A stretch of DNA of 44,698 nt, from IMG/VR virus record IMGVR_UViG_3300043395_000523, positions 1 through 44,698 of that record. One strand, written 5' to 3'. The translations under genes and the position numbers were made by a program. The DNA is from a virus. Shown one piece after another: positions 29,997 through 37,136 of the stretch (position 1 is the stretch's first letter; every line of letters begins with the position of its first letter). The notes under the pieces were generated by a model. It made no database searches. It was given only the letters and a program-made list of their open reading frames with translations, and was not told the DNA's origin.

Positions 29997-32618
29997 TTAA
30001 AATGGTGATGAGGTTTGTAATTTACCAGATGATTGTATAGTATCCATTTGGTCTTTACTAAAAAATTTATTCATAGGGTCTTTACCACCATTATCACTTA
30101 CCCATTTAGCATATTCAACATACGAACTTAAATTATTTTCTAACAAAAATACACGTTCAACTATATCACCATCAGATTTACTAACTTCTGCGTAATATGC
30201 TTCTTCTTCTAATTTTGTTATATTACTAATAGTTCGTTTAGCACCTTCATATGAAGCAAATCTCTGTGCTAACCAATCTGGATACCCAATACCTTTATAT
30301 TTTTTCAATGCTTTTTCCCTAACCACCATATATGAACTCTCAACTACTTTTGCACTTTCAGTTGTAGATGCAGGTTTAGAATCTCCCTGTGGTGTGTCCG
30401 TAGGTTTACCAGTATCTAATGATTTAGGAGTTGATGTTGATGTTTGAGCAGGTGGTGCTTGAGTTTGTTCAACACCAGTAGAATCTACTTTTGGTGGTTG
30501 TGTTGGTTTTTTAGTTTGAACTTGTTTGAAATTTGAATCTCCAGCTACTTGTGGTTGTGTTATTGGGTCAGTTCCTACTACATTACCTTTTTGTTCCGCA
30601 CGTTTGTTATTGATTCCTTTAACTGCATCTGCAGACATTTCGTAGTTATATAATGATTTTGTTTCAACACCTGCACTTTCTACTAATTTAAATTCAATTT
30701 GGACATCTACCACTTTTGGTAAATAAAAATCTTCTATGGTTGTTTCCCATGTAATATCATCTGCAATTGTATATGAAAGTGAATTAATAAATCCAACTCT
30801 TTGTTTATAGATACTACCAATTGTCATTTGTATAAATGGTGCCTCAATCATTTTATCTACAATTTTTGGATACACCTTACTACTTAACCAACTTATCTTT
30901 TCCCACATAAGTGCAAGTTCATCTGCACTCATACAATACATTCTTAATGTAAAACTAGCACTACGTTCTACTCCACTATAAGTCCAAAATGGATATGGAT
31001 TCCCAACAAATTTAGATGAATCCCATGAAGGTGAAATTGTTTCAGTAAACCCAGTTATAAGTGTTCTAAAATGTACTACTTTACCACCATCGTTTACACT
31101 ACCAATTTGAAGTGGTATAAAATCACCAAGTTTATCGGTAGAATTACCAACTACTATATTATTTAATTGGTCTTTACGACTTGATAATCCATATTTATTT
31201 TCTAACGTTGGTGTTTTAGCATTTCCTGCTACACCAGTATATGGACGAGTTGGGTCATTTGGTGAAAACTTACCAGTTGTATTTTTAGGGTCAAACAGAG
31301 CATATTCAGTTGTACCAAATCTACCTTTTGTTTTTCTTCTATCTATACCTTTAATCGGTGATACAAGGGATAAATCAATACGTGTGGTTACATCTTCATT
31401 TTTATAATCACCTAACGTTTCAGTATATGTTTTAGGAGTATTGGTTGTTTCTTTTGTTTGAGATTGAGTTACATTATCAATTTCAGCTTTTGATTCAGTT
31501 CCTTTTAATTTTGGTTTTGTGAATCCTTCTGGTAATCCTAATGGCTTTTTACTTTCTTCTTTATCTTTTACATCTTTTTTTAGTTCCGTTATATTACCTA
31601 TATCCGGAAGTTGTAAATTAGTTTCAACACTATCTCTTTCAACTAATTTATTATATTTTTCTTCATATGTATTTGCAGTTGCAGAAGTTTCCTTTGTTTG
31701 CGACGCTACAACTTTATCAATTTCTGGTTTGGATTCCTTACCGGTTAAATTCTTTTTTAACGCGTTAGTTGCATTTGATGCTGCTTTACCTAATTTCTCT
31801 TTAGCATCTAATTGTAATTGAGTTATTTTTTTGGTGATATCAGTTCTTGCTTTTTCTGCTAAAACATCTATTTTCTTATCACCAAATTTTGCATCACTTA
31901 TTTGTTTAGAATATGGATAAGTTGAACTATATTCGTATGAACCATTAGCTTTTGTATTATTTGCACCTAATGATGTTTGGTCTCCAAAAAGGTAACTTCT
32001 TAATTTATTTTTACCTAACGTTATACCTTGTCCTAATATTTGTTTACCGATTGTTTGAGGAGTTCCTCCACCACTTTGCTTTAAGAATCTACCAAGTAAT
32101 GTTCCCTTACCATCATTTTGAATTTTTGAAAGGGTAATCATCGTATCCGGTTCTAATCCTTTTTGCAATTCACCTGTATTTTTTACATAAGTTGGAATTA
32201 ATAAACTTGGAATACCTAAACGAGTATTTATACCATCTCTTGCTTGATTTAAAGATGTTACTTTACCACCAAATATAAATTTACCGAATTTACCACCTGT
32301 GATTGCACCCAATCCTTTGCCAATCAACCCACCATCACCTGCAGAACCACCAGTACCACTTTTCATCAATTCTACTGCAGATGTTGAACGTGTTGCAATA
32401 CGAATTGCTTGATTTCCATAAAGTAATGGGTTATTTAATTCAACTGCACTTCTAATACGAATACCTTTAACTTCTTCTTCAATTAAAGTTTCAGTATTAG
32501 CTTTAACAGCTTTTTCTTGTGAAGAACCTCTAAATTTATCTTGCACAGGAAATTGATTTGGTATCTTCGGTGATATATCTTTGTTTGAACCCTTAAATAA
32601 TTCTAATATTGTTGGCAT
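29997..32618 (-). CDS. gp48/gp54-like baseplate-tube junction protein (873 aa)
   Basis: A long, partly disordered protein. The folded part near residues 500-660 (FRTLITGFTETISPSWDSSK, then WTYSGVERSASFTLRMYC, KISWLSSKVYPKIV, IEAPFIQMTIGSIYKQRVGF, DDITWETTIEDFYLPK) has the pattern of baseplate/tail-tube initiator proteins: paired beta layers with an SPSWDS loop and a TIGxxY strand. The N-terminal half carries Gly-rich and Lys/Thr-rich low-complexity sequence with several near-repeats of SKPEID...QTKET, and the C-terminal ~200 residues have a Pro/Thr/Gln-rich linker. It follows the tape measure gene by 3 nt. The gp48/54 equivalence is an inference from pattern and place. Confidence 0.68.
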   Translation of the reverse strand: MPTILELFKGSNKDISPKIPNQFPVQDKFRGSSQEKAVKANTETLIEEEVKGIRIRSAVELNNPLLYGNQAIRIATRSTSAVELMKSGTGGSAGDGGLIGKGLGAITGGKFGKFIFGGKVTSLNQARDGINTRLGIPSLLIPTYVKNTGELQKGLEPDTMITLSKIQNDGKGTLLGRFLKQSGGGTPQTIGKQILGQGITLGKNKLRSYLFGDQTSLGANNTKANGSYEYSSTYPYSKQISDAKFGDKKIDVLAEKARTDITKKITQLQLDAKEKLGKAASNATNALKKNLTGKESKPEIDKVVASQTKETSATANTYEEKYNKLVERDSVETNLQLPDIGNITELKKDVKDKEESKKPLGLPEGFTKPKLKGTESKAEIDNVTQSQTKETTNTPKTYTETLGDYKNEDVTTRIDLSLVSPIKGIDRRKTKGRFGTTEYALFDPKNTTGKFSPNDPTRPYTGVAGNAKTPTLENKYGLSSRKDQLNNIVVGNSTDKLGDFIPLQIGSVNDGGKVVHFRTLITGFTETISPSWDSSKFVGNPYPFWTYSGVERSASFTLRMYCMSADELALMWEKISWLSSKVYPKIVDKMIEAPFIQMTIGSIYKQRVGFINSLSYTIADDITWETTIEDFYLPKVVDVQIEFKLVESAGVETKSLYNYEMSADAVKGINNKRAEQKGNVVGTDPITQPQVAGDSNFKQVQTKKPTQPPKVDSTGVEQTQAPPAQTSTSTPKSLDTGKPTDTPQGDSKPASTTESAKVVESSYMVVREKALKKYKGIGYPDWLAQRFASYEGAKRTISNITKLEEEAYYAEVSKSDGDIVERVFLLENNLSSYVEYAKWVSDNGGKDPMNKFFSKDQMDTIQSSGKLQTSSPF

Positions 32619-32621
32619 AGT

Positions 32622-35201
32622 TTACGCTCCCATTAATCCAAATCTATTTTGTGAACTTTTTTCTGATGAATTTACTACTGCAGATGAAACCTTTTCTCTA
32701 TCCATATATATGTTCTTACCACCTGCTGTAACTGCTATCAATTCATCCAATTTTTCTATAATTCGATTACTACCATTAATAGTACCCATAGCACTACCCG
32801 CTGCGTTACTTATTGTATTTAAAAGTCCACCCAACCCACCATCGGTAGCAACTGAATTAGCTAATGCCGATGGATTTTTTGTTGCTATTAAAGTATCTGA
32901 TGGATTCGTTGTTATTACTTTACCATTTTGTATCACACCATCATTAACCGAATCAGTTGGTGGAGTTTGACCAGCAGATTCCGGTGCACCACCTCCTAAA
33001 ACTGAACCTATGCTCTGAATAACACTTCCGATACCGCCTACAAAATTATTTATAGGGTCTATTAGGTATTTATGCATCCATACACCTAAATCTGAAAATA
33101 TAGTAAAGAACCCTTCTAAATAATCCATTACCGCATTAAATCCTGCAATCCACGGTTTAAACATTAATGATACGATACCATCACCAATTTGTGATAATCC
33201 ACCTATAAAATCACCTTTAAATAATTTAATAAGACCTCCGAAAATATCAACAAATCCACTAAGTACTGCTATACTCGTTTCTATTGCTACCACAATCCCA
33301 GTATAAAATAATGATGTAATAAAACCAACAACTTCACCAATTTTTTCAAATATTTTAAATAATCCATTAGATGAACCCATCATTTTAGATAATGGTGCAA
33401 AAGCTTTAGATAAGTGGTCAAATATACTATTTATGATTGCCATAAATGGTTTTAAGAATCCACTAATCAATCCACCAACTATTTGCATAATTGGTCCTAA
33501 TGCTTTCATTATTGTAATTCCAACTGGCATAAACGCCATTAACAATTCATTTCCAATAGCTGCAAGTTGATTACCTGCAGTATCAAAATCCGATTGCATT
33601 TCCTGTTGTAAAGCCAATTCTTTGGTTTTTGCTGCCAAATCTGCTTTATTCATTTTATTAATATCACCACCAGTCTTTAACACCTGCATTGCAGTTGCTA
33701 ATTCTTCTTCTCCCAATTTACCAAAACGTTCTCTGATTCTTTGTTGATTTATTAAAGATTCTAATGACATGCCAGTTGCGTTGGTAAGTGCATCTTGTTC
33801 GAATTTGTTTAATTTTGTTAAATCTCCTAATGATGCAACCTGGTCTACAACTGCTTGTTGTGATTCTAATATCTTTCCATTAGCTGCTAAATATCTTGCT
33901 TGACCTAAATTGATATTAGTACCTAATATTGCACTTGCTTCTAATTCAGAAGTAATACTATTTTGAAAATCTAATAAATTATCAGCTACTTTACCTGCTT
34001 CACCAATTGATGTTCCTAATTTAGCTGCTTGAACTGCTGCTTTAGCAAGTTGTTCTGGAGAACCCTGAAAATATCTATACGCATATTCAGAATTATCCGC
34101 CATATCTTTAATAACTTGACTAGGAGCTACCTTAGCAAGTCTTGCCATAGATACAGTTTGTGAAATTAGATATTGTGATTGTTCCGCAGATAATCCACCA
34201 ATATTTTGGAATATTTTATTTAATTTAGCACCTTCTTCAACCCCAACACCAAAGTTTTTATTCAATGTTACCATTGATGTTAAAACTTCATCCGATGCCA
34301 TTTCTATATTGTTAAATTCACCAGTAAATGTAGATGCTGCTTCTGAAATATCGTCTAATGATGCACCTAATGCAGAAGTTTTACCCAACACACTAACCAT
34401 TTGTTTATCTAATCCAGCAGTTTGTGAATTTAATAAACCAGTTTCCTCTCTAAACGCTTTAGCTGCAGATGATACTTTGTAAAATGCAATTACACCAGCT
34501 GCTGCAGTTGCAACTATTGCTGCTCCAATTAAAACATATGGATTTGCAAGTATTGCTAATGATTCTGCTAATCCTGCAGATGCACCGGATAAAGATTGCA
34601 TTACAGTTTTACCTTCACGCAATCCACTAGCAAATTGTGTAGTAAAATTCTTAGCTGCATTAGATAATTTTTCTTTTAATAGTTTAGTTCCAATATCACC
34701 CAACCCACCCAACAGTTTACCAATTACTGGTATTTCTTTTACATCTTCTACTAATCCATCAAATATACCACCCATAGTTTCAGATAATTTGGTTGCTGCC
34801 TCATTTACTTTTTCTATGGTATGTAATCTACCTTGTTCTATATTTAAACCATCTCTAGTTCGTTGTAATTGTTCTAATAAAATAGCATTTGCTCTATCTG
34901 AAAGGTTGTAAAAATTACTACTTAATTTTTCCTTTTCTTTATCAATATCTACTAATTTTTTACTAATTTCTTCTGATGATTCTAATTCTGATACCGATGA
35001 TTTTAAATTAGTTAAATAATCTTTAGCCTTTTCGCTTAAACGTGAATGACCTTTAATGGTATCATCGATACCATCGGTAAGATTTTTACTCATAGATGAA
35101 GACAATTTAAGAGCTTCATTATATTCAGTTTGTAATCTAATGTTCTCTTTTTGTTGTTCAGCTAATTGTCTAGCTATTTTATCTGGTCTTGATTCAGCCA
35201 T
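32622..35201 (-). CDS. Tail tape measure protein (859 aa)
   Basis: Long helical protein: N-terminal coiled coils (residues 1-140, heptad-like Leu/Lys/Glu), a glycine/alanine-rich hydrophobic segment around 210-240 (LIGAAIVATAAAGVIAFY), and more hydrophobic helices around 560-680 (ITIMKALGPIMQIVGGLISG, VAIETSIAVLSGFVDIFGGL). This mix is diagnostic of tape measure proteins, which set tail length and insert into the host membrane at DNA injection. The position after the chaperone-like genes and before the baseplate genes is the usual one. If ~1.5 angstrom per residue holds, the tail would be about 130 nm (inference). Confidence 0.86.
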   Translation of the reverse strand: MAESRPDKIARQLAEQQKENIRLQTEYNEALKLSSSMSKNLTDGIDDTIKGHSRLSEKAKDYLTNLKSSVSELESSEEISKKLVDIDKEKEKLSSNFYNLSDRANAILLEQLQRTRDGLNIEQGRLHTIEKVNEAATKLSETMGGIFDGLVEDVKEIPVIGKLLGGLGDIGTKLLKEKLSNAAKNFTTQFASGLREGKTVMQSLSGASAGLAESLAILANPYVLIGAAIVATAAAGVIAFYKVSSAAKAFREETGLLNSQTAGLDKQMVSVLGKTSALGASLDDISEAASTFTGEFNNIEMASDEVLTSMVTLNKNFGVGVEEGAKLNKIFQNIGGLSAEQSQYLISQTVSMARLAKVAPSQVIKDMADNSEYAYRYFQGSPEQLAKAAVQAAKLGTSIGEAGKVADNLLDFQNSITSELEASAILGTNINLGQARYLAANGKILESQQAVVDQVASLGDLTKLNKFEQDALTNATGMSLESLINQQRIRERFGKLGEEELATAMQVLKTGGDINKMNKADLAAKTKELALQQEMQSDFDTAGNQLAAIGNELLMAFMPVGITIMKALGPIMQIVGGLISGFLKPFMAIINSIFDHLSKAFAPLSKMMGSSNGLFKIFEKIGEVVGFITSLFYTGIVVAIETSIAVLSGFVDIFGGLIKLFKGDFIGGLSQIGDGIVSLMFKPWIAGFNAVMDYLEGFFTIFSDLGVWMHKYLIDPINNFVGGIGSVIQSIGSVLGGGAPESAGQTPPTDSVNDGVIQNGKVITTNPSDTLIATKNPSALANSVATDGGLGGLLNTISNAAGSAMGTINGSNRIIEKLDELIAVTAGGKNIYMDREKVSSAVVNSSEKSSQNRFGLMGA

Positions 35202-35210
35202 TTACTTAAA

Positions 35211-35462
35211 TTATTTTATATTTAAAATTGCTTTGTATTCGCGTGGAATTGGTTTTCCATCTTGTTTTAACTTTTCAACTTTATCGCGAATTTGTTGCAT
35301 ATCATCATCTAATTTATTTGCTAAAGCTACAAATTCAGAATCATTTTTTAATTTATGTGCAAGTAATTTTCCAAATATATAATCAAGAACACCTTCTTTT
35401 ATAGAATGTTTTTTTGTTATAAATTCTTTTATGGATTTTTTCTTTGCTTCGGTTAATTTCAT
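35211..35462 (-). CDS. Small Lys-rich protein before tape measure (83 aa)
   Basis: The frame has ATGs at 35474 and 35462. I prefer 35462 (MKLTEAKKKSIKEF), because the earlier ATG lies only 7 nt below the promoter motif L5. The protein is helical and charged (KHSIKEGVLDYIFGKLLAHK, then a coiled-coil-like DDDMQQIRDKVEKL). Not recognised. It lies between the terminator/promoter pair at 35481-35527 and the tape measure gene, so a tail assembly role is inferred from place only. Confidence 0.65.
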   Translation of the reverse strand: MKLTEAKKKSIKEFITKKHSIKEGVLDYIFGKLLAHKLKNDSEFVALANKLDDDMQQIRDKVEKLKQDGKPIPREYKAILNIK

Positions 35463-35480
35463 AGTATTTCCCATTTATAC

Positions 35481-35495
35481 TACTATAAATATAAA
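35481..35495 (-). promoter_or_regulatory. ATAYTTAT-class promoter candidate L5
   Basis: Minus strand TTTATATTTATAGTA, directly below the terminator at 35501-35527 and 19 nt before the ATG at 35462. A promoter right after a terminator makes sense as the start of a tape-measure/baseplate transcript. Confidence 0.5.
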
Positions 35496-35500
35496 GCATA

Positions 35501-35527
35501 AAAAAAGTGAGGAAATTATTTCCTCAC
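35501..35527 (-). terminator. Rho-independent terminator overlapping the frameshift ORF stop
   Basis: A 9-bp perfect stem (35507-35515 with 35519-35527) with a 3-nt loop, followed on the minus strand by seven T (35506-35500). The loop is the TAA stop codon (35518-35516) of the frameshift extension, so coding sequence and terminator overlap. Confidence 0.88.
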
Positions 35528-35749
35528 ATTTATATTTGGACCTTTCGGTGTGTTTGATGCCTTTTGAGATTTTTTAATATTCTCTTGTTCTATTTTTTTA
35601 GCTTCAACTAATTGATTGTAGTAAAAATTCCTAAGATGAACCGGTAATTTATACACATCCATTTGAGTAAATCCATTTCCATAATAACATAATTCAAAAA
35701 TTTGTTTATGTAAAAGGACTCCATAATTAGTCGGCAGGCCAAAAAAAGT
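35516..35749 (-). CDS. Probable +1 frameshift extension of the gp26-like tail assembly protein
   Basis: A 77-codon frame, +1 relative to the 35727-36479 gene. It is closed by TGA (35752-35750) immediately before a run of seven T (35747-35741), and open from there past the zero-frame TAA (35729-35727) to 35516. There is no ATG near its beginning; the first is at codon 30. The sequence is clearly protein-like (HKQIFELCYYGNGF, then VYKLPVHLRNFYYNQLVEAK and a Lys-rich tail). Ribosomes slipping +1 on UUU UUU U before UGG would fuse it to residue ~246 of the upstream protein, giving ~320 residues. The arrangement mirrors the gpG/gpGT tail chaperones made by frameshifting upstream of tape measure genes. 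A sequencing error in the T run or an independent 48-aa gene are alternatives. Confidence 0.7.
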   Translation of the reverse strand, partial: TFFGLPTNYGVLLHKQIFELCYYGNGFTQMDVYKLPVHLRNFYYNQLVEAKKIEQENIKKSQKASNTPKGPNINVRK

Positions 35750-36479
35750 TCACGCCCATTGGTATTGAGCGTACCTCCATTTCCCCAGTTATTGGATTTT
35801 CATAATCAAATTCCATATTAACATCTGGAGTGATTTGTTTAATGGCATCTCTGAATGCTTTCGTATCTCTTGTAATGAACTTATTATTGATAAAATCGGT
35901 AATTGATTTAGTATCATCTTTACCATCAACCGATTGAATCATATAACGATAACGAGTTGTCAATTCAGATGATGTACCATTTTTATTTAATCTTTGCATT
36001 GCTTTAACATCTGCATCAATTGCTTTTTCATCACCATGTGTAAGAATTTTGAATTCCAATTCACTACCTGTTGATGTTTTAAATTTATAACGATTATTTC
36101 TATTTAATTTAGTTAAATCAATTTCTTTTGTTTTAACTTTACCTAAATCAATTGAAATTTCTTCTTTTTCCTCTTCGGTTGCAATTTCAATTTTATATTC
36201 TGGTCCATATCCTAAAATACGTGTTGCTAACATAATAGCATTCTTATCACCTAATATAATATCATCAGGGTTGATGTTTTTATCCACGATAATCGACTCA
36301 AATAATTTATCTAACACAATACCTTTCTTAATCAAATTTTGTGATGTAAGGATTTCTTCTTCCTTAGCTGTCATATATTTGATTTCAATTGTACCTTTTG
36401 ATAATGGATTTGTTTCTGGATAACATTTACCTTCGGATGGTAATGTTATAACTTCGGTTGGAAATGTATTCTCACTCAT
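35727..36479 (-). CDS. T4 gp26-like baseplate/tail assembly protein (zero-frame product)
   Basis: 250 residues. The N-terminus FPTEVITLPSEGKCYPETNP with IEIKYMTAKEEEILTSQNLI is the conserved opening of T4 gp26-type baseplate assembly proteins, followed by DKLFESIIVD and RYKFKTSTGSELEFKILTHG. It ends VNFFWPAD. Gene order (tube, this gene, then tape measure) is that of tail assembly chaperones. The last codons contain a T7 run after which a +1 frame stays open for 74 further codons, so two products may be made. A late-type promoter motif L4 and a terminator for the upstream tube gene lie just before it. Confidence 0.78.
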   Translation of the reverse strand: MSENTFPTEVITLPSEGKCYPETNPLSKGTIEIKYMTAKEEEILTSQNLIKKGIVLDKLFESIIVDKNINPDDIILGDKNAIMLATRILGYGPEYKIEIATEEEKEEISIDLGKVKTKEIDLTKLNRNNRYKFKTSTGSELEFKILTHGDEKAIDADVKAMQRLNKNGTSSELTTRYRYMIQSVDGKDDTKSITDFINNKFITRDTKAFRDAIKQITPDVNMEFDYENPITGEMEVRSIPMGVNFFWPAD

Positions 36480-36505
36480 AATTATTAACCTTTATTTTGT
36501 TATTT

Positions 36506-36518
36506 GTATATAAATATA
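36506..36518 (-). promoter_or_regulatory. ATAYTTAT-class promoter candidate L4
   Basis: Minus strand TATATTTATATAC, 27 nt before the ATG at 36479 and just below the terminator at 36537-36563. Confidence 0.48.
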
Positions 36519-36536
36519 TAATTTCAAAAAAGTTAT

Positions 36537-36563
36537 AAAAAAAGGAGATATTTCTATCTCCTT
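36537..36563 (-). terminator. Rho-independent terminator after tail tube gene
   Basis: A 9-bp perfect stem (36542-36550 with 36555-36563) closed by a GAAA loop on the minus strand and followed by seven T (36543-36537, partly in the stem). It lies 26 nt below the tube stop. Confidence 0.88.
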
Positions 36564-36588
36564 CTTTTGTTGTATTCTTAACTTTATA

Positions 36589-37080
36589 TTAGAATTCTAA
36601 GATTGCGTAATCATATGCTAATGTTAAAGTAATATCAGCAGGGTCTGTTGCATTTGACCAATCTAAGTCATTAAATGTTGCATTTGTGATAAACGCACCT
36701 TTCAATGTCCATTGTTCGATTTTATCACCTACTGGCCCTAACATATAAATTTGAATATCTTTTTTGTAGAACTCAGCGTAACCATCACGACCTGTTAAAG
36801 ATTCGTGTGATAAACGTACCCACTCCATTACTGCTTGAGCACCTGATGGAACGATTGGGTCAAATAGAGTGATTTCAATATCTTGCCACTCACCTTTACC
36901 TTTCAACTTTCTTTTTACGTTGATATGGTCTAATGTTACAGTTTCAAATTGAATTGAAGGTCTATTTGCTGCTTTTACAAGATATGATGGAATACCAGCG
37001 ATGTCCAAAATGAAACGATGTTTCATCTTTGGTTCAAAATTGGTATAGAACATGTCGTTAAACTCTAATACTTCTGCCAT
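36589..37080 (-). CDS. Tail tube protein (T4 gp19-like)
   Basis: 163 residues, the length of T4 gp19. N-terminal EPKMKHRFILDIAGIPSYLV, then the KVKRKLKGKGEWQDIEITLF-like strand-turn region and C-terminal ITNATFNDLDWSNATDPADI...LAYDYAIL are typical of hexameric tube subunits with the central beta barrel. It forms the inner tube through which DNA leaves. It follows the sheath gene and ends at a strong terminator, which suggests a separate and abundant transcript. Confidence 0.93.
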   Translation of the reverse strand: MAEVLEFNDMFYTNFEPKMKHRFILDIAGIPSYLVKAANRPSIQFETVTLDHINVKRKLKGKGEWQDIEITLFDPIVPSGAQAVMEWVRLSHESLTGRDGYAEFYKKDIQIYMLGPVGDKIEQWTLKGAFITNATFNDLDWSNATDPADITLTLAYDYAILEF

Positions 37081-37100
37081 TTTATTTTTTCTCCTATTAT

Positions 37101-37114
37101 ACTAATAAATATAA
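37101..37114 (-). promoter_or_regulatory. ATAYTTAT-class promoter candidate L3 (before tail tube)
   Basis: Minus strand TTATATTTATTAGT, 21 nt before the tube ATG at 37080, followed by a TAGGAG ribosome binding site. Confidence 0.48.
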
Positions 37115-37136
37115 TGTTTCTATTTTTTTTATTTTT

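Noticed and set aside
32581-32970. Plus-strand frame of 129 codons, hydrophobic
   Set aside because: Antisense to the C-terminal part of the tape measure gene; Ser/Pro/Leu bias of a shadow frame, no leader signals.
35500-35720. -1 frame after the gp26-like gene (begins with ATG at about 35724)
   Set aside because: Open only ~41 codons, Ile/Asn-rich and not protein-like, while the +1 frame reads as a sensible protein to the terminator.
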